A stretch of DNA of 20,792 nt from Paulinella micropora (Eukaryota; Cercozoa; Imbricatea; Euglyphida): the NCBI GenBank assembly GCA_009731375.1, contig BJOX01000045.1, forward strand, positions 537,831 to 558,622. Direction: 5' to 3'. Made by a program: the position numbers and the translations under genes. Positions 1-9,013 of the stretch are shown here, in pieces. Every line of letters begins with the position of its first letter. Position 1 is the first letter of the stretch. Under the pieces are notes generated by a model. It was given only the letters and a program-made list of their open reading frames with translations, had not been told where the DNA came from and did no database searches.

Positions 1-240
1 ATGTCTATGTCTATGTCTATGTCTATGTCTATGTCTATGTCTACGTCTATGTCTATGTCTACGTCTACGCCTATGTCTATGTCTATGTCTATGTCTATGT
101 CTATGTCTATCTGTATGTGTATGGTATGTGTATGTGTCTGTGTATGTGTCTGTGTCTGTGCATGTGAATGTGTATGTGTATGTGTATTTGTCTGTTTCTG
201 TGTATGTGTGTGCATGTGTATGTGTATGTGTATACATGTT
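1..240. repeat. Hexanucleotide SSR, (ATGTCT)n then (TGTGTA/TGTGTC)n
   Basis: Bases 1-111 are about 18 units of ATGTCT with a few T-to-C changes. They pass into TGTGTA, TGTGTC and TGTGCA units up to about 231. The array starts at the window edge, so its true length is unknown. The open frames it creates (Met-Ser, or Cys-Val repeats) are what a hexamer without stop codons must produce and are not evidence of a gene. Confidence 0.95.
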
Positions 241-277
241 TTTCTGTTCTCACGCGCAGGTTTCGGTTGAACGGTGT

Positions 278-325
278 GTGAGAGCGTGGGAGTGTCGTCG
301 ATTGTCTTGAGGTATCGACGAAGAG

Positions 326-366
<41 letters not shown>

Positions 367-425
367 GAGAAAGAGTGAGAGCGTGGGAGTGTCGTCGATT
401 GTCTGAGGTATCGACGAAGTGAGAG

Positions 426-478
<53 letters not shown>

Positions 479-532
479 GAGAAAGAGTGAGAGCGTGGGA
501 GTGTCGTCGATTGTCTTGAGGTATCGGCGAAG
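278..532. repeat. Higher-order tandem repeat: 45-bp unit plus (AG)n, three copies
   Basis: A unit beginning GTGAGAGCGTGGGAGTGTCG and ending near TATCGACGAAG starts at 278, 375 and 487. The copies are nearly identical (one lost T, one A-to-G in the last). Between them lie (AG)n tracts of different length followed by AAGGGAGAAAGA, which is why the periods are 97 and 112. The unit is not recognised. The pattern fits tandem duplication of a unit with its microsatellite, followed by slippage in the AG tract. Confidence 0.9.
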
Positions 533-547
533 TGACATGTGACAGAA

Positions 548-549
<2 letters not shown>

Positions 550-607
<58 letters not shown>

Positions 608-688
608 CTCTCTCTCTCTCTCGCTCCCTCCTTTCTTCTCTCTCTCTCTCTCCCTCTGTGTGTGTGTGTGTACGTATGTGTGTACGTG

Positions 689-721
<33 letters not shown>

Positions 722-832
722 GTCTCTCTCTCTCTCTGTCTCTCTCTCTCTGTCTCTCTCTCTCTCGCACACACACACACACACAAATACACGCACAATA
801 CATACACACACACGTACACAGAGAGAGAGAGC
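550..832. repeat. Compound SSR: (TTTC)n, (TC)n, (TG)n, (CA)n, (GA)n
   Basis: (TTTC)n runs from about 550 to 607, CT-rich sequence to 656, a TG tract with TACGTATG to about 689, (TC)n with TG interruptions to 765, then CA-rich sequence and GAGAGA. No non-repetitive sequence long enough to hold a gene is present. Confidence 0.92.
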
Positions 833-886
833 GGGGGGGGGGGGGGGGGGAGAGAGAGACAGACAGACAGACAGAANNNNNNNNNN
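833..886. other. G18 homopolymer, GACA tract and assembly gap
   Basis: Eighteen G residues (833-850) precede a GA/GACA tract and ten N (877-886). The length of the G run and of the missing sequence is unreliable. The same homopolymer-near-gap arrangement recurs at 2793-2837, 3318-3359 and 11402-11457. Confidence 0.9.
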
Positions 887-892
887 GATGGA

Positions 893-943
893 TACCTACC
901 TACCTACCTACCTACCTACCTACCTACCTACCTACCTACCTAC

Positions 944-1017
<74 letters not shown>

Positions 1018-1083
1018 GTCTGTTTGTCTATCTGTCTACTGTCTATATCAATATCTCTATCTATAGGTAGGTAGGTAGGTAGG

Positions 1084-1115
<32 letters not shown>

Positions 1116-1195
1116 CAGATAGATAGATACATAGATATATATAGGCAGATTGATAGATGGATAGATATAGACAGACAGATAGATAGATTGACAGA
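893..1195. repeat. (ACCT)n-(ATCT)n then (AGGT)n-(AGAT)n SSR with strand switch
   Basis: About 13 ACCT units pass directly into about 18 ATCT units to about 1017, with a degenerate stretch to 1063. The motif then becomes AGGT followed by AGAT (1064 to about 1195). The pyrimidine-rich strand therefore changes sides near 1064, and the two halves are able to pair with each other as an imperfect inverted repeat. The remaining stretch 1196-1254 is AT-rich and shows nothing recognisable. Confidence 0.92.
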
Positions 1196-1254
1196 GATGT
1201 TTGCAGTTTTATGGATATGTATAAAAATTCCTGTTTTTGTTGTGTGTTTTGTTC

Positions 1255-1750
1255 TAGCGCGCGATGGTCTTTGACCTGCACGAAGGTTCCTTGGATCATC
1301 CCTCTTCCCTTCCCTTTCCCTTTCCCTTCCCTTCCCCTTCCCTTGCCTTTCCCTTTCCTTACCTTCCGCTTCCCTTCCCCTTTGACCTGCACGAAGGTTC
1401 CTTGGATCATCCCTCTTCCCTTCCCTTTCCCTTTCCCTTCCCTTCCCCTTCCCTTGCCTTTCCCTTTCCTTACCTTCCCCTTCCCTTCCCCTTCTTTGAC
1501 CTGCACGAAGGTTCCATGGATCATCCCTCTCCTTTCCCTTTCTTTCCCCATCCCTTTCCTTCCCCTTTCCTTCCCTTCCCCTTCTTTGACCTGCACGAAG
1601 GTTCCATGGAGCATCCCTCTCCCTTTCCCTTTCCCTTTCCCCTTCCCTTTCCTTCCCCTTCCCTTCCCTTTCCCTTCCCTTCCCCTTCCCTTCCCTTCCC
1701 CTTCCCTTCCTCGTCTTTGACCTGCACGAAGTTTCCATGGAGCATCCCTC
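1255..1750. repeat. Five-copy higher-order repeat in CCCTT-rich SSR
   Basis: The unit TTTGACCTGCACGAAGGTTC, followed by CTTGGATCATCCCTCT or CATGGAGCATCCCTCT, begins at 1270, 1381, 1495, 1585 and 1716 (periods 111, 114, 90, 131). The spacers are irregular (CCCTT)n/(CCCTTT)n tracts. One plus-strand frame stays open through all five copies, giving DLHEGS-type peptide plus Pro-Phe-Ser-Leu runs. It has no domain and is best read as a by-product of the repeat. Copies 1 and 2 share the CTTGGATC form, copies 3 to 5 the CATGGA form. Confidence 0.9.
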
Positions 1751-1982
1751 TCCCTTTCCCTTTCCCTCTCCCGTCCCCTTCCCTTCCCCTTCCCTTCTCC
1801 TCCCCTTCCCCTTTCCTTTCCTTTCCTTTCCTTTCCCCTTCCTTTCCCCTTCCCTTCCCCTTTCCTTTCCTCTCCTCTCCTCCCCTCTCCTCTCCTCTCC
1901 CCTCCTCTGCCCTCTCCTCCTCTTCTCTCCTCTCCTCTCCCCTCCTCTCCCCTCCCCTCCCCTCCCCTCCTCTCCTCTCCTT
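1751..1982. repeat. CT-rich low-complexity tract (CCCTT / CTCTC)
   Basis: Almost pure pyrimidine on the plus strand, shifting from CCCTTCCC to CTCCTCTCC motifs. No unit boundary or coding signal is visible. Confidence 0.9.
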
Positions 1983-2021
1983 GGCTCATCTCTCGTCTTG
2001 TGTGCTGTTGTGTGATGTATG

Positions 2022-2052
2022 TAGCGTCGATGGTCTTTGAGCTGCAGGGACG
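2022..2052. repeat. Boundary module, copy 2 (TAGCGNCGATGGTC type)
   Basis: TAGCGTCGATGGTCTTTGAG followed by CTGCAGGGACG. Related sequences are at 1255-1280 (TAGCGCGCGATGGTCTTTGA) and 2675-2703 (TAGCGCCGATGGTCATTGAG). Each is preceded by a short TGTG-rich stretch and each marks the border between two different SSR types. Not recognised. Confidence 0.75.
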
Positions 2053-2068
2053 TCTTATTAGTATTACT

Positions 2069-2096
2069 CTTTTTGTCGTCGTCGTCGTCGTCGTCG

Positions 2097-2157
<61 letters not shown>

Positions 2158-2431
2158 CATTGTCGTCGTCGTTGTCGTCGTCGTCGTCGTCGTCCTTGTC
2201 GCTCGTTGTCGCCGTCGTCGTTGTCGTCGTCGTCGTCCTTGTCGCTCGTTGTCGCCGTCGTCGTTGTCGTCGTTGTCGTCGTTGTCGTCGTCGTTGTCGT
2301 CATCGTAGTTGTTGTTGTCGTCGTCGTCCTTGTTGTTGTTGTTTTCGTCGTCGGCGGCTTTGTTGTTTTCGTCGTTGTCGTCGTCGTCGTCGTTCTCGCT
2401 CTCGTCGTCGTTGTCGTCGTCGTCGTCGTTG

Positions 2432-2463
<32 letters not shown>

Positions 2464-2655
2464 GTCGTCGTCGTCGTCGTCGTTGTTGTTGTGTGTTGTC
2501 GTCGTCGTCGTCGTTGTTGTTGTTGTTGTCGTCGTCGTCGTCGTTGTTGCTGTTTTCGTCGTCGGCGTCGTTGTTGCTGTTTTCGTCGTCGGCGGCGTTG
2601 TTGTTTTCGTCGTCCTCGTCCTTGTCGTTGTCGTCGTCGTTCTTTTATCTTGTTC
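2069..2655. repeat. Trinucleotide SSR (GTC/GTT)n
   Basis: Nearly 590 bp of GTC and GTT triplets with occasional GCC, CTC and GGC. All three frames on each strand are open for long stretches (poly-Val, poly-Ser, poly-Arg/Cys; poly-Thr or poly-Asp on the other strand). That is expected of a trinucleotide array and is no argument for a protein. Confidence 0.95.
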
Positions 2656-2674
2656 TTGTTCTTTCTGTGTGGTG

Positions 2675-2703
2675 TAGCGCCGATGGTCATTGAGTTACAG
2701 GGG
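2675..2703. repeat. Boundary module, copy 3
   Basis: TAGCGCCGATGGTCATTGAG then TTACAGGGG, diverged from the copies at 1255 and 2022. It closes the GTC array and opens the following unique stretch. Confidence 0.7.
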
Positions 2704-2715
2704 GGTCCGGGGTCC

Positions 2716-2747
2716 GGGAGCCCTCGCCCCGTCATCAACATCACTAC
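2716..2747 (+). repeat. Module GGGAG-CTCGCCC, direct copy
   Basis: This 32-bp stretch (GGGAGCCCTCGCCCCGTCAT, then CAACATCACTAC) reappears as its reverse complement at 3184-3217 and 3286-3320, and more diverged at 3361-3398. Three of the four copies adjoin a C run of six or more bases. Not recognised. Confidence 0.75.
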
Positions 2748-2792
2748 TGGTATACACGTACACGTAGACACAGATACATATACAAGGAAACT

Positions 2793-2837
2793 GGGGGGGG
2801 GGGGGGGGGGGGGGCGGGGGGGGGGGANNNNNNNNNN
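2793..2837. other. G22-C-G11 homopolymer and assembly gap
   Basis: G22 (2793-2814), one C, then G11 and an A lead straight into ten N (2828-2837). The gap size is nominal. Confidence 0.9.
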
Positions 2838-3097
2838 AGGTGTAGATGTAGGTGTAGATATATAGATATAGATATATAGATATAGATTGAGAGAATTTTC
2901 GGCCGCAGTCCCGCTTCACCTTGACGTGGATAAGGGAGATAGATAGATATTGATATAGATATAGAGATATAGATATAGAGATATAGATATAGAGATATAG
3001 ACATAGAGATATAGATATAGAGATATAAATGTATAGGTACAGACATATACATTGAGGGAATACGGAAGGAAACACTTCGCTTTGATACGGATAAGGG

Positions 3098-3151
<54 letters not shown>

Positions 3152-3183
3152 GTAGAAAGATAGATAGATAGGTAGATAGTGAA
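2838..3183. repeat. (GATATA)n and (GATA)n SSR with two inverted 40-bp modules
   Basis: ATAGATATAG-type repeats enclose two minus-strand copies of the module that later forms the array at 3557-5160: 2885-2926 (with GCGGCCGC changed to CGGCCGC) and 3051-3089. (GATA)n follows at 3097-3180. Confidence 0.85.
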
Positions 3184-3222
3184 GCTGTAATGATATTGAC
3201 ACTGGGCGAGGACTCCCCCCAA

Positions 3223-3253
<31 letters not shown>

Positions 3254-3316
3254 TTAGATAGATAGATAGACAGGTAGATAGTGTAGCTGTAATGATATTG
3301 ATAACTGGGCGAGGAC

Positions 3317-3320
<4 letters not shown>
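3184..3320 (-). repeat. Two inverted GGGAG-CTCGCCC modules with (TC)n/(GATA)n between
   Basis: 3184-3217 and 3286-3320 both read GCTGTAATGATATTGA then an A(C)TGGGCGAGGACTCCC ending; they are reverse complements of 2716-2747. The 70 bp between them is (CT)n and (GATA)n, so this is a tandem duplication of module plus SSR. Confidence 0.8.
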
Positions 3321-3348
<28 letters not shown>

Positions 3349-3429
3349 TNNNNNNNNNNAGTACTGATATCAATAAGTGGGACTACTGCCCCCCCCCCAA
3401 GCGAGACTGTTGCCGCAAATTCCCTCAAT
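3318..3429. other. C31 homopolymer, assembly gap and degenerate module
   Basis: C31 at 3318-3348, one T, ten N (3350-3359), then 3361-3398, a diverged fourth copy of the preceding module (GTACTGATATCAATAAGTGG...) ending in C10. Because near-identical modules flank the gap, order and orientation across it are doubtful. Confidence 0.8.
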
Positions 3430-3543
3430 CTATATCTATATATCTATATCTATATATCTACACCTATATCTATATCTGTATCTATATCTATATCTATATC
3501 TATATATCTATATCTATATCTATATCTATATCTATATACCTAT

Positions 3544-3672
3544 CGATCTACGTTATCAATCTCAAGGTGAAGTGTTTCCGTCCGTGACTGCGGCCGCAAA
3601 TTCCCTCAATCTATATCTACGTCTATATCTACGTCTATATATATATATATAGAGAGAGAGAGATATATTATT

Positions 3673-3707
<35 letters not shown>

Positions 3708-4133
3708 GTATCTATATCTATATATCTATATCTATCGATCTACCTTATTCATCTCAAGGCGAAGTGTTTCCGTCCGTGACTGCAAATTCCCTCAATCTAT
3801 ATCTATATCTGTATATCTATATTTATATCTATATCTATATCTATATCTATATCTATATCTATCGATCTACCTTATTCATCTCAAGGTGAAGTGTGTCCGT
3901 CTGTGACTGCAAATTCCCTCAATCTATATCTATATCTATACATTTATATATCTATATATCTATATCTACATCTATACCTATATCTATCTCTATCTCTATA
4001 TCTATATCTATATCTATATCTATATCTATATCTATATCTATCGATCTACGTTATCAATCTCAAGGTGAAGTGTTTCCGTCCGTGACTGCGGCCGCAAATT
4101 CCCTCAATCTATATCTACGTCTATATCTACGTC

Positions 4134-4171
<38 letters not shown>

Positions 4172-4463
4172 TATTATTTATATATATACATATATATATA
4201 TATATGTATCTATATCTATATATCTATATCTATCGATCTACCTTATTCATCTCAAGGCGAAGTGTTTCCGTCCGTGACTGCAAATTCCCTCAATCTATAT
4301 CTATATCTGTATATCTATATTTATATCTATATCTATATCTATATCTATATCTATATCTATCGATCTACCTTATTCATCTCAAGGTGAAGTGTGTCCGTCT
4401 GTGACTGCAAATTCCCTCAATCTATATCTATATCTATACATTTATATATCTATATATCTATAT
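3544..4463 (+). repeat. 498-bp tandem duplication inside the array
   Basis: 3544 to about 3965 is repeated at 4042 to about 4463 with a constant offset of 498 bp. It includes three units in the same order with the same subtype and the same spelling changes (GTGTGTCCGTCTGTG in the third). The only differences seen are in the (AT)n/(AG)n tract near 3636-3706 versus 4134-4204, which change compensatingly. The near identity points to a recent duplication. Confidence 0.85.
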
Positions 4464-4982
4464 ATCTATATCTATATCTATATCTATATCTGTATATCTA
4501 TATCTATATCTATACCTATTTCTATTTCTATATCTATATCTATCGATATACCTTATTCATCTCAAGGTGAGGTGTTTCCGTCCGTGACTGCAAATTCCCT
4601 TCTATATATCTATATATCTATATATCTATATATCTATATCTATATCTATATCCATATCTATATCTATATCTATATCTATCGATCTACGTTATCAGTCTCA
4701 AGGCGAAGTGTTTCCGTTCGTGACTGCAAATTCCCTCAATCTATATCTATATCTATACATCTATATCTATCTATCTCTCTCTCTATATATATATACATAT
4801 ATACATATTATATATATATATATGTAATCAATCTCAAGGTGAAGTGTTTCCGTCCGTGACTGCAGCCGCAAATTCCCTCAATATATATATATATATATAC
4901 ATATATATATGTATATATGTATATGTAATGAATCTCAAGGTGAAGTGTTTCCGTCCGTGACTGCAGCCGCAAATTCCCTCAA

Positions 4983-5043
<61 letters not shown>

Positions 5044-5069
5044 GTATGTATATATACATATATATATAC

Positions 5070-5106
<37 letters not shown>
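4983..5106. repeat. (AT)n with TATG/TATAC, then (TG)n
   Basis: An (AT)n tract of about 50 bp passes into TATGTATG and TATATACA mixtures, then (TG)n to 5106, where the next 50-bp unit starts. Confidence 0.92.
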
Positions 5107-5185
5107 ATCAATCTCAAGGTGAAGTGTTTCCGTCCGTGACTGCGGCCGCGAATTCCGTCAACCGCCGCAAAGTAATAACAAGACA

Positions 5186-5293
5186 TTGATTGATTGATTG
5201 CTTGATTGATGGATGGATCGATGGACTGCTTGAGTGATTGATTGATTGATTGATGGATGGATGGATGGATGGATGGATGGAAGGATGGATGGA
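5186..5293. repeat. (GATT)n/(GGAT)n SSR
   Basis: TGATTGAT units shift to GGATGGAT units, leading directly into the left arm of the palindrome at 5294. On the plus strand this side is G/T-rich and C-poor. Confidence 0.9.
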
Positions 5294-5374
5294 TGGTGGT
5301 GGTGATACCATGATCATGATCATGATATTGGTACTACCAACATCATGATCATGATCATGGTATCACCACCACCA
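5294..5374. repeat. 81-bp near-perfect palindrome
   Basis: Left arm 5294-5326 (GGTGGTGGTGATACCATGAT...) and right arm 5342-5374 are exact reverse complements over 33 bp. The centre TTGGTA-C-TACCAA (5328-5340) continues the symmetry about base 5334, leaving a single mismatched pair (5327/5341). It contains repeated TGATCA. To the left lies GGAT/GATT sequence, to the right CCACCATCAT. The palindrome is thus the switch point between complementary SSR types. It could extrude as a cruciform; a role is not implied. Confidence 0.9.
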
Positions 5375-5375
5375 C

Positions 5376-5428
5376 CATGGTCATCATCATCATCATCATC
5401 ATCATGGTCTATCACCATCACCATCACC

Positions 5429-5462
<34 letters not shown>

Positions 5463-5552
5463 TCATGGTCATCATCATCATCACCACCACCACCATCATC
5501 ATCACCATCATCATCATCATCATCATCATTATCATCATCATCGTCATCTTTC
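5376..5552. repeat. Trinucleotide SSR (CAT/CAC)n
   Basis: ATC and ACC triplets with rare ATT and GTC. One frame encodes a His run of several dozen residues, the opposite strand Asp/Met runs. Without flanking coding sequence this is not a gene. 5553-5606 is a short non-repeat stretch with nothing recognisable. Confidence 0.93.
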
Positions 5553-5606
5553 AAATAAACTTCCTTACTACTATCGACGGCCAAGACATACACCTCGTGT
5601 GCAAAC

Positions 5607-5666
5607 ACATACATACATACATACATACATACATACATACATAACATACATACATACATACATGCA

Positions 5667-5697
<31 letters not shown>

Positions 5698-5955
5698 GTA
5701 CGTACGTACATACATACATACATACATACATGCATACATACATACATACATACGTACGTAGGTACATGCATACATACATAAATACATACATACATACATA
5801 CATACATACATTCATACAAACGACCTGGTGCAGGATGTATGTATGTATGTATGTATGTATGTGCAACAAACGACCTGGTGCAGGATGTATGTATGAATGT
5901 ATGTATGAATGTATGTATGTATGTATGTATGTATGCATGTATGTATGTATGTATG
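5607..5955. repeat. (ATAC)n switching to (GTAT)n around a duplicated 20-bp module
   Basis: ATAC units fill 5607-5815 and ATGT units fill 5836-5955, complementary motifs facing each other. The switch is occupied by ACAAACGACCTGGTGCAGGA, present at 5816-5835 and again at 5866-5885. The arms can pair as a long imperfect inverted repeat. Confidence 0.88.
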
Positions 5956-5990
5956 TAGGGCAACATATGTCGCGAGATTGTAGACAGAAC
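5956..5990 (+). repeat. Module GTAGGGCAACAT, copy 1
   Basis: GTAGGGCAACATATGTCGCG then AGATTGTAGACAGAA; a second copy at 6295-6329 differs at a few bases (CATCTGTCGTGCA). Copy 1 is followed by (TG)n, copy 2 by (ACAT)n. Not recognised. Confidence 0.8.
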
Positions 5991-5993
5991 GCC

Positions 5994-5995
<2 letters not shown>

Positions 5996-6050
<55 letters not shown>

Positions 6051-6294
6051 TGTGTTTGTGTGTGTGTGTGTGTTCAAATCATTTGTCTATCTATCTTTCT
6101 CAAAATCTACCTATCTATCCGTGTGTGTGTGTGTGTGTGTGTTTGTGATTGTGTTCAAATCTGTCTAGCTATCTATCTATCTCAATATCTACCTATCTAT
6201 GCATGGTGTGTGTGTGTATGTATGTTTTCAAATCTGTCTATCTATCTATCTCAATATCTACCTATCTACCTTAATATCTACCTATCTATCTATG
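5996..6294. repeat. (TG)n plus three copies of a TTCAAATC/CTATC unit
   Basis: A (TG)n tract of about 75 bp is followed by TTCAAATC + (CTAT)n + TCTACCTATCTA, starting at 6073, 6154 and 6227 (periods 81 and 73), with TG tracts between the copies. Confidence 0.85.
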
Positions 6295-6329
6295 GTAGGG
6301 CAACATCTGTCGTGCAATTGTAGACAGAA
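6295..6329 (+). repeat. Module GTAGGGCAACAT, copy 2
   Basis: GTAGGGCAACATCTGTCGTG then CAATTGTAGACAGAA, a diverged copy of 5956-5990. Confidence 0.8.
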
Positions 6330-6330
6330 G

Positions 6331-7221
6331 GTACATACTACATACATGCATAACATGCATAACATACATAACATACATAGATAACATACATAACATACGT
6401 AACATACATAACATACATAACATACATACATGACATACATGACATACATGACATACATAACATACATAACATACATAACATACATAACATGCATACATAC
6501 ATACATACATACATACATGCATACATACATACATACATGCATACATACATACATACATAACATACATAACATACATACATAACATACATAACATACGTTA
6601 CATAACATACATAACATACATAACATACATAACATACATAACATACATAACATACATACATACATACATACATTCATACATACATAACATACATAACATA
6701 CATACATAACATACATAACATACATACATACATACATACATACATACATACATAAGCCCTGGGCGGCTGCATGTGGAAGTACGCTCCCATATATACATAC
6801 ATACATATACATACACATATACATACATACATACATATATACATACATACATACATACATACATACACATACATACATACATACATGCATACATTACATA
6901 CATAACATACATAACATACATAACATACAAGCATAACATACATAACATACATAACACACATACATAGCATACATAACATACATAACATACATACATAACA
7001 TACATAACATACATGACATACATACATAACATACATAACATACATACATACATACATACATACATGCATACATACATACATACATACATAACATACATAA
7101 CATACACACATAACATACATAACATACACAACATAACATAACATACATAACATATATAACATACATACATACATACATACATACATACAGATATACATAC
7201 ATACATACATACATACATACA

Positions 7222-7255
<34 letters not shown>

Positions 7256-7870
7256 ACATACATACATACATACATACATACATACATACATACATACCAT
7301 TACATACATACCATACATACATAAGCCCTGGGCGGCTGCATGTGGAAGTACGCTCCCATATATACATAAAAAAAAAACATACACACATATACATACATAC
7401 ATACATACATACACATACATACATACATACATAAATTGCATACATTACATACATAACATACATAACATACATAACATACATGCATAACATACAAAACATA
7501 CATAACATAACATACATAACATACATAAATAACATACATAACATACATAACATACATTACATACATAACATACATACATAACATACATACATACATACAT
7601 ACATACATAACATACATAACATACATACATAACATACATAACATACATAACATACATACATGCATACATACATACAAAAATACATACACACGCAGGCCCT
7701 GTGGAGGCTGCATGTGGAAGTATGCTCCCATATATGCATACATACATATACATACACACATACATACATACATACATTACATACATTACATACATTACAT
7801 ACATTACATACATAACATACATAACATACATAACATACATAACATACATAACATACATAACATACATACA

Positions 7871-7904
<34 letters not shown>

Positions 7905-7984
7905 CATACATACATACATACATACATACATACATACGCAGGCCCTGTGGTGGCTGCATGTGGAAGTATGCTCCCTCAGGTCTC
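6331..7984. repeat. (ATAC)n/(AACAT)n arrays with four copies of a 40-bp module
   Basis: About 1.65 kb of ACAT and ACATA(A)CAT units. Embedded are four copies of a module reading (A/C)AGGCCCTG(T)GG-GGCTGCATGTGGAAGTAYGCTCCC, at 6753-6794, 7323-7364, 7693-7735 and 7939-7976 (start-to-start 570, 370, 246). The first two share GGGCGGCTGC, the last two GTGGAGG or GTGGTGG, so two subtypes exist. Every frame gives Tyr/Met/Cys/Val or Thr/His/Ile repeats, which are not proteins. Confidence 0.9.
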
Positions 7985-7986
7985 TG

Positions 7987-8029
<43 letters not shown>

Positions 8030-8030
8030 C

Positions 8031-8076
<46 letters not shown>

Positions 8077-8134
8077 CATCTGTCTGTCTATCTGTCTGTC
8101 CGTCTGTCCGTCTGTCCGTCCTTCTGTCCGTCCG

Positions 8135-8181
<47 letters not shown>

Positions 8182-8218
8182 CTCTATCTCTCTATCTATC
8201 TATCTGTCTGTCTATCTA

Positions 8219-8293
<75 letters not shown>

Positions 8294-8318
8294 CATCCAT
8301 CCATCCATCCATCCATCC

Positions 8319-8413
<95 letters not shown>

Positions 8414-8414
8414 G
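7985..8414. repeat. (ATCT)n SSR
   Basis: About 430 bp of CTAT units with CTGT/CCGT islands (8080-8140) and CCAT units (8292-8320). Pyrimidine-rich on the plus strand. Confidence 0.95.
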
Positions 8415-8688
8415 CAGGCACTTTTTCCAAAGCGGCCGACGAATGAGGTGTGCAGCAACCCCAAAACCAAAAAAGACATAAACAAAATAGACCAATCAAG
8501 ACAGAAAGAGACATCGTATCCGTTAATCCCCTGCGCCGGCCTGACCTGCGCTTGTTTCTGGCCATGTTCCCGGAAAGAAAGTAGTAGTAGTAGTAGTAGA
8601 AGGATTTTTTCGTTTATCTTACCATCTTGACTCAGAACGGAATGCTCAACGTTTGATCGTTTTCCCAGTTGAATCGAAACCGTGTTGG
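8415..8688. other. Non-repetitive stretch, nothing recognised
   Basis: Complex sequence of ordinary composition with a short (AGT)n at 8580-8599. A 60-residue open frame starting at 8448 is Lys/Ser-rich, has no recognisable domain and no supporting context, so it is not called. Confidence 0.6.
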
Positions 8689-8842
8689 CATTTATCGTTT
8701 CACCTCCACAAAATGTGGTTAGGTCAACGATAAAACTTCAAATGCGGCGCGCCAAATTTGACGTGTTTTGCAGGCTCGCCGGCCCGGCCCGGCTCGCCCG
8801 CAAAGCACGTCAAATTTGTGGCCAGCCGCATAATATACTATT
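8689..8842 (-). mobile_element. Palindromic fold-back element, copy 1
   Basis: This 154-bp sequence is an inverted copy of 9725-9872. Its core 8743-8830 is an 88-bp imperfect palindrome: TGCGGC...GCCGCA outside, then CAAATTTG, CGTG(TTTT)GC and a GC-rich centre of GGCTCGCC/GGCCCGG type. A flank CATTTATCG...CCACAAAATGTGGTTAGGT is at one end and ATAATATACTATT at the other. It encodes no protein. Shared ends in two copies define it as a dispersed element, MITE-like by structure. The copy is assigned to the minus strand only to mark its opposition to copy 2. Confidence 0.75.
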
Positions 8843-9013
8843 GCGTGTCCACGTCCGCTGGTCTTACTAATTGCATTCAAGTCGCCAAACCCGCCCAACT
8901 TGTCGCTTAATTTTTTGCTCAGTTGATTATATTTGTAGTAGCAAGCAAGCTGCGGTGCACATCACTTGGAGAGCACTTGATCCGTGCCGTGCAAAGGATG
9001 GCTGCAACATGAG
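8843..9013. other. Unassigned sequence between two fold-back elements
   Basis: Unique-looking sequence of about 170 bp with a CAAGCAAGC stretch. No open frame of note and no match to the other repeats in the window. Confidence 0.5.

Larger units (their letters stand above)
3430..5165 (+). repeat. Eleven-copy interspersed array of a 50-bp unit in (CTATAT)n
   Basis: The unit, about CAATCTCAAGGTGAAGTGTT then TCCGTCCGTGACTGC and AAATTCCCTCAATC, starts near 3557, 3749, 3876, 4055, 4247, 4374, 4557, 4691, 4829, 4930 and 5109. Spacers are (CTATAT)n, (AT)n, (TG)n or GA tracts of 50-140 bp. There are two subtypes: copies at 3557, 4055 and 5109 carry GCGGCCGC (4829 and 4930 carry GCAGCCGC), whereas the other six lack those six bases. 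Many copies are preceded by ATCGATCTAC. The spacers are SSR, not unique sequence, so this is not a CRISPR-like array. Tyr-Leu/Ile-Ser open frames crossing it are artefacts. Confidence 0.9.

Noticed and set aside
1057-2865. Open frames of 200-370 codons (poly-Thr, Arg/Lys/Gly/Glu-rich, poly-Val, poly-Ser) on both strands
   Set aside because: They lie wholly in CCCTT and GTC/GTT repeats, overlap each other in several frames on both strands, cross assembly gaps and show no domain. An SSR without stop codons yields such frames automatically.
3557-5160. CRISPR-like array (regular 50-bp repeats with spacers)
   Set aside because: Spacers are variable-length microsatellite, the repeats differ among themselves, and all other signs are eukaryotic. 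It is a higher-order tandem repeat.
5377-7931. Long His, Asp, and Tyr-Met-Cys-Val open frames, which could suggest metal-binding or antifreeze-like proteins
   Set aside because: They are direct translations of CAT/CAC triplets and ACAT/AACAT repeats; frames change with each indel and there is no non-repeat coding sequence next to them.
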